Source of the DNA: Candidatus Zixiibacteriota bacterium
Lineage (GTDB): Bacteria; Zixibacteria; MSB-5A5; GN15; FEB-12
Length of the DNA: 64,000 bases
Assembly: GCA_024276275.1 (NCBI GenBank)
Contig: JAJRXM010000006.1
Location: 1 to 64,000 of the forward strand
Reading direction: 5' to 3'
The notes below the pieces were generated by a model. It ran no database searches. It was not told the DNA's origin and worked only from the letters and a program-made list of their open reading frames with translations. Positions 1 to 7,810 of this stretch are shown here, one piece after another (position 1 is the first letter of the stretch; each line of letters starts with the position of its first letter). A program made the position numbers and the translations under genes.

Positions 1-85
1 GCGGAGCTTGATACACTTTTGAACAGAACTGATTCTTTCTTTTTCTCTGCATGTACAGATTCTGATAACATCTGATATTCTCCAT
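1..85 (-). CDS. Possible 5' end of an unidentified gene running off the left edge
   Basis: An open minus-strand frame begins at an ATG at 83-85 and stays open to the window edge (28 codons). The pattern MENIRxYxxLY...KVYQ faintly recalls the N terminus of four-helix-bundle proteins of the 23S rRNA-intervening-sequence (S23) family, but the conserved Trp of that family is not visible. Only a weak GGG precedes the ATG. It is too short for a firm call and could be chance. Confidence 0.22.
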   Translation of the reverse strand, partial: MENIRCYQNLYMQRKRKNQFCSKVYQAP

Positions 86-211
86 ACCGCCCTACTTACA
101 CGTTTCAACTTTCTGTCTCACTTATATTGGCACGGAGGGTAATTATAATTTCATTTTTTAATTTTCAAAAAAAACAGGCAGAACTAAAAGAACAAATAGT
201 AGTAAAGTAGT

Positions 212-474
212 TTAATCTTTTTTAATCGGGTTGCTATTTTCAATCAGCTCCAACTTCCAATCTCTTTTCCATTTCTTCAACTGCTTTTCTCTATGAAAGG
301 CTGAAATTCTGTCTTCATGTTTTTTAAAGTAAACCAACCGAGTAACATTATATTTACTCGTGAATCCTTGTGTAAGTTTATTCTTATGCTCATAATTAAA
401 TCTGATGCACAGCCGATGTATAGTGTTCCATTCATTTTACTGGCTAAGATATATACAAAGTATTCTTGATGCAT
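212..474 (-). pseudogene. GIY-YIG endonuclease-like gene, frameshifted
   Basis: The first frame, from the ATG at 474, encodes a GIY-YIG start (YFVYILAS...GTLYIG...SDLI) and then drifts into unrelated sequence. Shifting frame near 390 gives the rest of the family: YEHKNKL, then GFTSKYNVTRLVYF, then REKQLKKWKRDWK, ending at a TAA at 212-214. The two halves together match a normal small UvrC-like GIY-YIG protein of about 85-90 residues, with the usual RRI-type residues between SDLI and YEHKN missing. A small deletion of about 8 bases explains this. The intact family is a predicted nuclease domain of unclear role, common as solitary genes. A sequencing or assembly error would give the same picture. 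Confidence 0.72.
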
Positions 475-479
475 ACCGT

Positions 480-503
480 CTGGATCCCTGGTCAAGCCAG
501 GGA
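480..503. repeat. Dispersed hairpin element, copy 1
   Basis: Starts CTGGATCCCTGG, loop TCAAG, then CCAGGGA. The arms CCCTGG/CCAGGG pair perfectly over 6 bp. It matches the copy at 940-968 at 19 of 24 positions, and two stem pairs differ by compensating changes. Confidence 0.55.
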
Positions 504-871
504 AGGTGTTTTAGGTTTAATTTTCTTTAAGTTAGTATACGGACATGCACTGACATACTCTGTCAGTTTATCTTTCAATTTGTCTACAATCTTTTAGCAG
601 ATTATGATTTTAAATCATATATGAGAGACTTATTTAAAAGGAGAATTCGAACATACTCAAAAAGACTACAACTAGTATTAACAAAAATGGCTTAAGCCAT
701 TTATTGAGACAAAGCCATTTTGCCGTAACTCCCTGTTCAAATAGCTGTTATCTACAATATTAATGAGTTAGACGCAGTCTGTAGGTTCCCTTTATATGTG
801 AAACGAACCCATTTGAGAAAAATAAATCAGCCTTCAGGCTGTTTACATGGGACTGAACCCATTTTATCTGA

Positions 872-896
872 CCCTTCGACTCCGTTTCAGGGTGAC
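872..896. repeat. Small dispersed repeat with CCCT/AGGG arms
   Basis: CCCTTCGACTCC followed by GTTTCAGGGTGACA. The ends CCCT and AGGG can pair. The 3' end GGGTGACA resembles the GGGATGACA end of the element at 940-968. Similar CCCTTCGACTCC...CAGGGTGACA elements are, to my knowledge, scattered in many bacterial genomes. Whether it is multicopy here cannot be seen from one window. Confidence 0.4.
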
Positions 897-939
897 AGAT
901 TAAAAATAGAACAGGCGAGCCTGTTCCCTACAATTTTAC

Positions 940-968
940 TGGATACCAGATCAAGTCTGGGATGACAT
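940..968. repeat. Dispersed hairpin element, copy 2
   Basis: CTGGATACCAGA, loop TCAAG, then TCTGGGATGACA. The arms CCAGA/TCTGG pair over 5 bp. Compared with copy 1 (480-503), stem positions 10/20 and 12/18 change together (T-A to A-T and G-C to A-T), so pairing is kept while the bases differ. Confidence 0.55.
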
Positions 969-998
969 ATCTTTATGTTTTATAAACATAAAGATATA
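968..998 (-). terminator. AT-rich hairpin at the 3' end of gatD
   Basis: A perfect 14-bp inverted repeat (ATATCTTTATGTTT at 968-981, its complement at 985-998) with a 3-base loop directly abuts the gatD stop codon. It has little GC and no clean U tract, so it may be a weak terminator or an mRNA 3' end stabiliser. Confidence 0.45.
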
Positions 999-2381
999 TC
1001 ACTTATGAATGCGTTTGAGGTAGGCTTCCATTTCGGGGATACCGCCTTGGAAAATTAGATACCCGTTGTATGGTTCACGTTCGGTAATTTCATCGGAAAT
1101 AGGAGTCAGCATAATCTCTTTGACTTTTTCCAAATCATCGCTCTGCCCCAATGCCCATCCGAGTTTGATATAGGCAACCTCGGGAAGCATATTATCGGCC
1201 GGAATAATTCCCATCGCCATGAGGTCACGACCGGTATCATACACAAACATGTGGACATATCCCCACAATGTTTGGACAGTCATATAAATAGCGATACCTT
1301 TGGCAGTCGCCCGCTCAATAGCCGGATAGATTTCTTTGTTGACATGCCCCAGCCCTGTCCCTGCGATGACTATTCCCTTATAACCGTTCTCAATCAGGGA
1401 ATCAATAATATCCGGCTTCATGTTTGGATAATAATAAACAATTGCAACTTTTTCCTCAAAGTATGGGAGAATTTTCACATCTCTATCTTTGCGGCGAGGC
1501 TTAAAGTTATCCTTTATGTGAATGATACTATCCTTATCTATAGTAGCAATTGGCGTATCACCGATAGTTCTGAACGTAGAACGATATGATGAGTGCATTT
1601 TACGTACACGGCACCCTGAATGAAGCAGTCCGTATTCATCGGATGTCGGTCCGAACATACAGACCATAACCTCGGCTATATCTGACTCAGCTGCTGCTTT
1701 GGTGGCGTGAATTAGATTTAGGGTAGCATCGGATGACGGCCTGTCAGACGACCTTTGTGAACCGACTATTACAATCGGTACAGGTGAGTCCTGTATCATA
1801 AATGACAGAGCTGCTGCTGTATGATGCATAGTATCAGTACCATGCCCGACAACGATACCGTCGATACCTTTTTCAATCTCTTTGCCGATTGATTTAGCAA
1901 GAGTGATATATTCCTGCGGTCCCATATTTTCAGAGAATACAGCAAACAGTTTTTCAGTTGTCATATTACAAATATCAGCAAGCTCGGGAACTGCTCCGTA
2001 GAGTTCGCCCGGTGAAAATGCGGGAATAACTGCTCCGGTACGATAGTCAAGACGGGAAGCGATTGTTCCGCCGGTTCCGAACAGTTTAACATTGGGCTTA
2101 TCTTTAGAGTATGGAAATTCTTTTTCGGGAATTTTATAGTTAGCCTCTTTATATCCCTCTTCTTTCATATCGGTGATAGTATCAACCAAAATCCCAACAT
2201 TATAGCCGGTAATCATTTTAAGCACAATATGTAAGTCATCATCATTTTCAGAGCGTGGCAAGACAATACCTTTAAATTCACCGCGAGTAGTTTGTACGAC
2301 AGCATCGCTCCATACTCGTATTTTGTAAGACTTCAATACATCGAGAGCTTTTCCTTTGTATCCTTTAAACAAATCAGCCAT
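999..2381 (-). CDS. gatD: Glu-tRNA(Gln) amidotransferase subunit D (archaeal type)
   Basis: GatD is the asparaginase-like subunit that frees ammonia from amide donors. GatE uses that ammonia to turn Glu-tRNA(Gln) into Gln-tRNA(Gln). The 460-residue protein has the expected N-terminal domain (about 1-95) followed by an L-asparaginase fold. Active-site motifs are intact: GTGGTIAS with Thr106, GHGTDT with Thr182-Asp183, and a probable catalytic Lys in RVRKMH (about 261). The length and N-terminal domain fit GatD rather than a plain asparaginase. The start is an ATG behind AAAGGAG, which lies inside the end of gatE; one base separates the two genes, so translation is probably coupled. GatDE is regarded as the archaeal version of this enzyme, so its presence in a bacterium is notable. 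Confidence 0.93.
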   Translation of the reverse strand: MADLFKGYKGKALDVLKSYKIRVWSDAVVQTTRGEFKGIVLPRSENDDDLHIVLKMITGYNVGILVDTITDMKEEGYKEANYKIPEKEFPYSKDKPNVKLFGTGGTIASRLDYRTGAVIPAFSPGELYGAVPELADICNMTTEKLFAVFSENMGPQEYITLAKSIGKEIEKGIDGIVVGHGTDTMHHTAAALSFMIQDSPVPIVIVGSQRSSDRPSSDATLNLIHATKAAAESDIAEVMVCMFGPTSDEYGLLHSGCRVRKMHSSYRSTFRTIGDTPIATIDKDSIIHIKDNFKPRRKDRDVKILPYFEEKVAIVYYYPNMKPDIIDSLIENGYKGIVIAGTGLGHVNKEIYPAIERATAKGIAIYMTVQTLWGYVHMFVYDTGRDLMAMGIIPADNMLPEVAYIKLGWALGQSDDLEKVKEIMLTPISDEITEREPYNGYLIFQGGIPEMEAYLKRIHK

Positions 2382-2382
2382 T

Positions 2383-4353
2383 TTAGATGCTCTCCTTTAC
2401 TAAAACCGACAATTCAGAAAGAGGTATATTTCCCATTGCTTTGTTTCGTATCTGGCCCATAATCCAATCAAATTTGGCATTAGGATTTTTTGAACTGTTA
2501 ATCTGGTCAAACTTCTCAGACAACAACGGAATATAGGATTTCAATTTCTCTTTATCACGTCGTTTAAAGTTTAACTGTTCTAAGATAGATTCAAACCGCA
2601 TGTTAGGATGTTGATATAATTCCACGAGCATTAAACGGGAAATTTCTTGGTGTAAATTTTCTTCTTTTATAAAACGAAACATACCTAAAACTTTTGAATA
2701 TGTAAAATCGCCCGACGGTGTATGCTGTCCCTCCAGATGTTTTAAATCAAAGGCAAATAGTTTAGCAATAAATGACTGTGAAACATCTGTCTCATAGTTG
2801 ATACGGCGAATCATCATCATAAGATTATTTCTAAAAATATATGTCCATGTAGATTCAGGTACTTTCCATTCCGAAAGCGTCTTCATTTCATCGGAGATAT
2901 CGTGCGGTAAAGTTTGTCTGATCTCTTCTATCCATTTCTCAGGAATTTGAATCGGTGCTGAATCGGTATCGGGATACATACGGTCGGCACCAGGAAGAAC
3001 TCTTTCAAAAATCGTTGTACCGTCGGGCAGTCCTTTACGCGTTTCATTCGGAACACCCTCAAACGCCATCTGACAACGCTCTTCAATAGTTTCGACAGCA
3101 ATCTGTCTATCGTATTCATCAGTCCAGAAAACTATTTGGGCATCTTCTTCAGAGGCTCCAAGAGTTTCTCTGATATAGTCACCATCGGCAAAAAAGAATT
3201 CAGGTCTTGGTGTTTCCGATGAAATCATATTTGGATGCTCGAGGCATGCGATAACTTTCAGGCGGTCGGCGATTTCATTTGAGAACATCTGTCCCGGTTG
3301 TGTGAAATGGGAAAGAATTCCTTTGAAGTGAGGAAGATTAACCGCTATCAGTTTTTTATTTTCTTCTTGAGCTTTTAAGATAAAGTGTGTAGATGAATTC
3401 AGTTTATTGTAATCAAGTTCAACAACTTGCATTTTCCATTCAGTCGGTTTAATACGTTTGAGAAGTTGTTCCCTGATTTTCAAAAGAGCAACCTGACGAT
3501 ACGCTTCATTGTGTGTCAGGAGCGGTATCCATTTTATGTGAGCGACACCCTTGATTTCAACACGCGTTCCTCCCTCAGCCGAGACATTTACATCTTGCCT
3601 GGCAGCTCCGATGCCTGTAAAAACATTGCCTGTTGAACGGACAAGAAATCGGAGATACTGACATGCTTCTTCTGCTTCTGAAGGTGTCAGCATTTCGGGA
3701 TAAGTCACAGTTTCAATTAAAGGCATACCGAGACGGTCGGTGCGATAGACCCGCTCATGTCCGATGTCTGAAATCTCACGTGCGGAGTCTTCTTCGATTG
3801 AAAGCTGTATCAAGCGGATTGTTTTATTTTTGAGAGGTATCTCTCCCTCAATTCCAATTATACCTGTTCGTTGAAAACCGGCAGGAATTGAACCGTCGAG
3901 ATATTGTTTTCGAATAATATGTAATTCACCTACAACTGATTGTTTTGCCAAGAGTGATATTTGGATAGCAATTTTTAAAGCTTCGGTATTGATTTTAAAC
4001 GGCGGTGTGTCATCTATTTCGTAAGTACAAGTCGTTTCATTTTTCAGACGATAGGTAATATTTTTACGGGTACGAAACTCCATAAGAGCGGTACCGTCGT
4101 ATTCACCTAGTTCACTAAGAGTAGGACGCATGTGACGGATAACCTCGGCATCGTATTCATCAATTTTATTATAAACTGAGGCAGGGCAACGGCAGAATAG
4201 TTTTTTTTCTGTTTTGAGTTGCTGATGAACTTCGAGTCCGCATTTGAATCCGATTTTTGCGTAATCTTCTTCTTTTGCTATTTTAAAATCGACATAACCT
4301 GAGGCTATTTTTGTTTTCTGAAAATTATCTACTACATCAAATATATCGCTCAT
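2383..4353 (-). CDS. gatE: Glu-tRNA(Gln) amidotransferase subunit E (archaeal type)
   Basis: GatE binds Glu-tRNA(Gln), activates the glutamyl group with ATP and transfers ammonia supplied by GatD. The 656 residues are near the usual GatE length. The GatB/GatE cradle motif GLEVHQQL is at about 39-46, followed by FCRCP, then the PLIE and ATYPEM-like stretch (MPLIETVTYPEM), an AspRS-like inserted domain in the second half and a C-terminal helical tail of GatB/YqeY type. GatB proteins are about 480 residues and lack the insert, so this is GatE. It is first in a two-gene operon with gatD and diverges from the exported-protein gene at 4583; promoters for both must lie in the 229-base gap. Confidence 0.93.
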   Translation of the reverse strand: MSDIFDVVDNFQKTKIASGYVDFKIAKEEDYAKIGFKCGLEVHQQLKTEKKLFCRCPASVYNKIDEYDAEVIRHMRPTLSELGEYDGTALMEFRTRKNITYRLKNETTCTYEIDDTPPFKINTEALKIAIQISLLAKQSVVGELHIIRKQYLDGSIPAGFQRTGIIGIEGEIPLKNKTIRLIQLSIEEDSAREISDIGHERVYRTDRLGMPLIETVTYPEMLTPSEAEEACQYLRFLVRSTGNVFTGIGAARQDVNVSAEGGTRVEIKGVAHIKWIPLLTHNEAYRQVALLKIREQLLKRIKPTEWKMQVVELDYNKLNSSTHFILKAQEENKKLIAVNLPHFKGILSHFTQPGQMFSNEIADRLKVIACLEHPNMISSETPRPEFFFADGDYIRETLGASEEDAQIVFWTDEYDRQIAVETIEERCQMAFEGVPNETRKGLPDGTTIFERVLPGADRMYPDTDSAPIQIPEKWIEEIRQTLPHDISDEMKTLSEWKVPESTWTYIFRNNLMMMIRRINYETDVSQSFIAKLFAFDLKHLEGQHTPSGDFTYSKVLGMFRFIKEENLHQEISRLMLVELYQHPNMRFESILEQLNFKRRDKEKLKSYIPLLSEKFDQINSSKNPNAKFDWIMGQIRNKAMGNIPLSELSVLVKESI

Positions 4354-4582
4354 AACCTAAATCCCTGTACCCAAAACATTTTAAGTAAAACATATTATTG
4401 AACGAGAACATACACAACAATTGCTGTTTTCGCAATTTATTTAGAGAGATTTTACACTTAAAGTATCAATTCAACTCATAAGCCTAATCCTTTATTTATT
4501 ATAATACTATACAACCACTTGCGTCTTTAACGATTTTTGCCGATATTATTGATAACTACATAAGGTTGCCGATACTAACAAT

Positions 4583-5677
4583 ATGAGATATAAACAAATA
4601 CTGATAATTTTAATTCTCTTCTCAGTTTTGGGTAAACATACTGTTTCTCAAGCTGCGGAAAAACAGATAAGCTATCAAGGACAGCTGTTAGGTTCAAATG
4701 GAACTGCTGTTGTAGACGGGACATACTCTGTTGATTTTCTGCTCTATACTGATTCGGTAGACGGGTCAATTGTTTGGGCTGAAAATGCTGACATACAGAC
4801 TTTGGGAGGATTATTCTCATATCAAATCGGTTCCTTTAACAGCTTAACCAGTTCATTGTTTCAGCAGTATCCGATTCTGTATTTGGAACTCAGAATTAGC
4901 GGAACACCTATTCTCCCGCGTAGTCGATTGGGAGCATCAGCTTATGCATTTTCAGCGTCTGATATTAGCGGATATGACAGTAATGCAATCAAGTCTATAG
5001 AGACAGATTCTGAAAATCGCAGTTTGACTTTGTATGATTCACTAGGAAATAGCTACATTACTTTTCAGCAAAAGGCCGGAGACTCTGCTTTGATTATTCC
5101 TGATGCATCGATAAATGCTGATGAGTTACTAAATGAACCCGGCTTGACATCATCTATTGATATATCTCTCACAACTCTTACTAATAGTGAAATGATAGAT
5201 TTAACCAAGGTTACTATTGATATTCCCGATGACGGTTATATAGTCCTTTACGGGAAATGCTATCTATTGCTTTCGGGAACAACCGGAGCAAATTCGGCAA
5301 TTGTGCAGATTGATGCTACCGAAGGCGGCGGCACGCAGTTTCCTTACTATACTATTGCCGGGCTTTCCGGTTATACAAACTCCGGGACAAATTATTTTCC
5401 GGTATGTATCACCAGAACTTATTATAAATCTAAAGGTACTTATACATTTCGTCTAGAGGCAAAAGCTAACTACCCTCTCCCCGCTGTAGCACAAAGTTGG
5501 GATCATATATTATCAGCCTTCTATTATCCTACATCTTACCGAGGTGTTGAAGCAATAGTTTCAAGTCCCTTAAATTTCCGGCAAGCAGTTCCGATTTCTG
5601 CTGACAGTTTGAGAAGCACAAAAGGTTTTTATAAAGTTGATTTGCGAGAACTTGAAATCTTAGATAAAAAAGAATAG
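4583..5677 (+). CDS. Exported protein with N-terminal YQGxL domain, function unknown
   Basis: A signal peptide (about residues 1-24, ending near SQAA) is followed by ISYQGQLL...GTYSVDFLLY...GLFSYQIG...YLELRI...PRSRLGASAYAF. This domain is common at the N terminus of surface or exported proteins in FCB-type and related bacteria and resembles collar or tail-fibre modules. The remaining 200 or so residues are beta-rich, end with a short charged tail and match nothing I recognise. The gene ends exactly one base before the stop codon of the convergent gene at 5678, with no room for a terminator. No strong ribosome-binding site precedes the ATG. Confidence 0.7.
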   Translation: MRYKQILIILILFSVLGKHTVSQAAEKQISYQGQLLGSNGTAVVDGTYSVDFLLYTDSVDGSIVWAENADIQTLGGLFSYQIGSFNSLTSSLFQQYPILYLELRISGTPILPRSRLGASAYAFSASDISGYDSNAIKSIETDSENRSLTLYDSLGNSYITFQQKAGDSALIIPDASINADELLNEPGLTSSIDISLTTLTNSEMIDLTKVTIDIPDDGYIVLYGKCYLLLSGTTGANSAIVQIDATEGGGTQFPYYTIAGLSGYTNSGTNYFPVCITRTYYKSKGTYTFRLEAKANYPLPAVAQSWDHILSAFYYPTSYRGVEAIVSSPLNFRQAVPISADSLRSTKGFYKVDLRELEILDKKE

Positions 5678-7810
5678 TTATTTAATTAGTATCATTTTCT
5701 TTTTAGAAACCGCCTGCTCTGTTTCTAATTTATATAAATAAATTCCGGTAGCTATAACATTTCCACTAGAACTTGTACCATCCCAACTCACAGAATAATT
5801 CCCGGCATCTTGTTCGGTGTTTATCAAAGTTTTGACTTTCTGCCCTAAGATATTATAAATAGAAAGCTGTACTTTTGATTTTTCAGACATGCTGTAATTT
5901 ATTACCGTTTCCAAATTGAACGGGTTCGGGTAGTTCTGCCCTAAAGAAACAAAATTGTTTTCTTCGGTATACTGATTTTGTCCTGTCAGCGGAAGGTCGT
6001 GATAATACAGCATAACAGATTGATTGTCATGAACTACTATCAAATTATAGTCAACAACAATAGAGTTACCCGGTAAACCGCCTGCATCTATTACTATCGG
6101 TACACTACCTTTTAAATCAAATTTTGTAATTCCGCCACTACCGACAGTAAACAGATAATCTTCGGCGATAACAGCATCAACAACTTCATTTGGGATAGAA
6201 ATAACCGCTTGAATAGATATATTATTTCTATCACTAAAATCTAGGATATACATTTCATTTTCAACGAACAAATAGAGTAGGTCATTGTAAAAAATAGACT
6301 CAGTAGCGGTACCGCTTAAACTGAACGATGCGATAAATTTTCTAAATTCTGAAAACGGTTGATAGACAGTACATTCGTTTTTCCTATCAGTAACAACAAC
6401 AAATGAATCTATCGAGGCAAATGAAGTCATATCGGAAACAAATCTCCATTCTCCGACATACGACAAAAAGCCTGAATCCGAGGCTGCATATAGTTGGTAT
6501 TTAAACGGGTAATCTAAAAAAATAAGATTATTATTATCGAGCTGCTTAGGGACATAAGACATTTCTCTTGCAGGTGAGGATGATATAGTAATAGAGTTTT
6601 CCAGTAAAACAGAGTCCGGCTCATCGGCATTTACAATAACAGCCAGTTTATCTATATCCGGATAAATGACAAACACTGAGTCTCCGTTATTGATTAAATG
6701 TCCTGTATTTTTCAAATTTTCATAAACTGAAAAAGCGTAGGTAGTAAAACCGGTACTGTCTATAGCATAAAGTTGAATCGGTTCGGCACTGCTGCTTATA
6801 TATAATAATGAATTATAAATATAGATATCATTGATTTTGCCGTTATATGTTAATCCATTTCGAATACTCAACATTGTATCAATGTCTAGAATCGTAAGAC
6901 CTCCGCCGATAGTGGGAAGTAACAACGACAAATTACTATCGGTTCGGTTTAACAAGCCGAGCGGGTTTACATTGCTTATCGTATAAACTACCTTATCATC
7001 AAAATTCGATTTGTTTATAAGAGTAAGAAAGCGATCTTCTGTGATAATAAAAAGAGAATCATTATTATATAAATTTGCAACCTGGCTTAAGTCTAAAATA
7101 GAATCTATAATATTATTTCCCGAAGGCTGATTAAAATCCCCTACTAAAAGTCCACCTCGAATTAAATGCAGATAAAACAGTGAGTCTATTTTTGTGAAAG
7201 CGTTTGCTCTGAAAGGTACAAAAAGATAGTCATCAAATATACCGAATCCATTGCCTGTTATATCATACCTTAAGAGACCGTTGTACTCATCCAGAGCATA
7301 CAAATATTCTGAATCATGACTCAGTTGAGTTACTAAAATTCCGGTCATGCTTGAATCTACAAACTTAACCGTAGAATAATCCTGTAAAGAGTATCGTAAA
7401 ATCCCATCATAAAACCCGGCGATATACAGTGAATTCCCGATAAGTGTATAATCGGCAAACGGTCTGTTCAAATCGACAACACCAAGGTATTGCAATTCCG
7501 GAAGATTTTTGAGAAAAACAAAATGAAGTTTTTCATCGTGAGAATTGATTATAAGGATTGAATCTACTAATTTTGTTGTTACTGAATCAAGAGCCGATAT
7601 ATAATTTCTTGTGAGGAATCGGTATTGCTGCAATGAATCATCATAAACAAACAATGAGACTCCCCCTCTTGAAGCTGAGACTAAGAAACTATCAACTGAA
7701 TGCAGTGTACCGATAGCAGTTGATGTTAATGTTTGGTCCGGCAATTGTTTTATCTCTGCCTGAACTGCTGTAGTCAGCAAAATGAAAAAGAAGAAAGTAA
7801 TTTTTTTCAT
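5678..7810 (-). CDS. Secreted beta-propeller-like protein with type IX secretion (T9SS) C-terminal tail
   Basis: A short signal peptide (about 1-18, ending VQA) is followed by about 600 residues of repeated short strands with patterns such as LLYISSSAEPIQLYAID. These are typical of propeller or LVIVD-repeat proteins, with no catalytic motif. The last 85 residues form a T9SS type A sorting domain: LGQNYPNPFN, SIYNILGQKVKTL, SSGNVIATGIYLYKLET, KKMILIK. The protein is expected to be exported and released or anchored at the cell surface by a PorU-type system. The ATG overlaps the stop codon of the upstream subtilase gene as ATGA, so the two are co-transcribed and translationally coupled. The propeller may be a substrate, partner or regulator of the protease (inference). 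Confidence 0.78.
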   Translation of the reverse strand: MKKITFFFFILLTTAVQAEIKQLPDQTLTSTAIGTLHSVDSFLVSASRGGVSLFVYDDSLQQYRFLTRNYISALDSVTTKLVDSILIINSHDEKLHFVFLKNLPELQYLGVVDLNRPFADYTLIGNSLYIAGFYDGILRYSLQDYSTVKFVDSSMTGILVTQLSHDSEYLYALDEYNGLLRYDITGNGFGIFDDYLFVPFRANAFTKIDSLFYLHLIRGGLLVGDFNQPSGNNIIDSILDLSQVANLYNNDSLFIITEDRFLTLINKSNFDDKVVYTISNVNPLGLLNRTDSNLSLLLPTIGGGLTILDIDTMLSIRNGLTYNGKINDIYIYNSLLYISSSAEPIQLYAIDSTGFTTYAFSVYENLKNTGHLINNGDSVFVIYPDIDKLAVIVNADEPDSVLLENSITISSSPAREMSYVPKQLDNNNLIFLDYPFKYQLYAASDSGFLSYVGEWRFVSDMTSFASIDSFVVVTDRKNECTVYQPFSEFRKFIASFSLSGTATESIFYNDLLYLFVENEMYILDFSDRNNISIQAVISIPNEVVDAVIAEDYLFTVGSGGITKFDLKGSVPIVIDAGGLPGNSIVVDYNLIVVHDNQSVMLYYHDLPLTGQNQYTEENNFVSLGQNYPNPFNLETVINYSMSEKSKVQLSIYNILGQKVKTLINTEQDAGNYSVSWDGTSSSGNVIATGIYLYKLETEQAVSKKKMILIK

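Larger units (their letters stand above)
475..998. other. Gene-less region with several small inverted repeats
   Basis: No convincing gene is seen over about 520 bases. The stretch holds an unusual number of short hairpins: an 18-base palindrome AAATGGCTTAAGCCATTT at 685-702, CAGCCTTCAGGCTG at 828-841, ACAGGCGAGCCTGT at 912-925, plus the elements listed separately at 480-503, 872-896, 940-968 and 968-998. Fragments such as GGGTGACA and GGGATGACA recur. It looks like a landing zone for dispersed palindromic elements next to a decayed gene. Positions 86-211, beyond the pseudogene, show nothing recognisable. Confidence 0.6.

Noticed and set aside
475-998. CRISPR array or tRNA remnant in the repeat-rich stretch
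   Set aside because: The repeats are unequal in size and sequence and not evenly spaced; no tRNA arms or T-loop motif could be found.
999-4353. Possibility that the contig is archaeal because of GatDE
   Set aside because: bS20, HslUV, omega, MurJ, XerC, lipoproteins, porin and Shine-Dalgarno-led bacterial operons run through the whole window.
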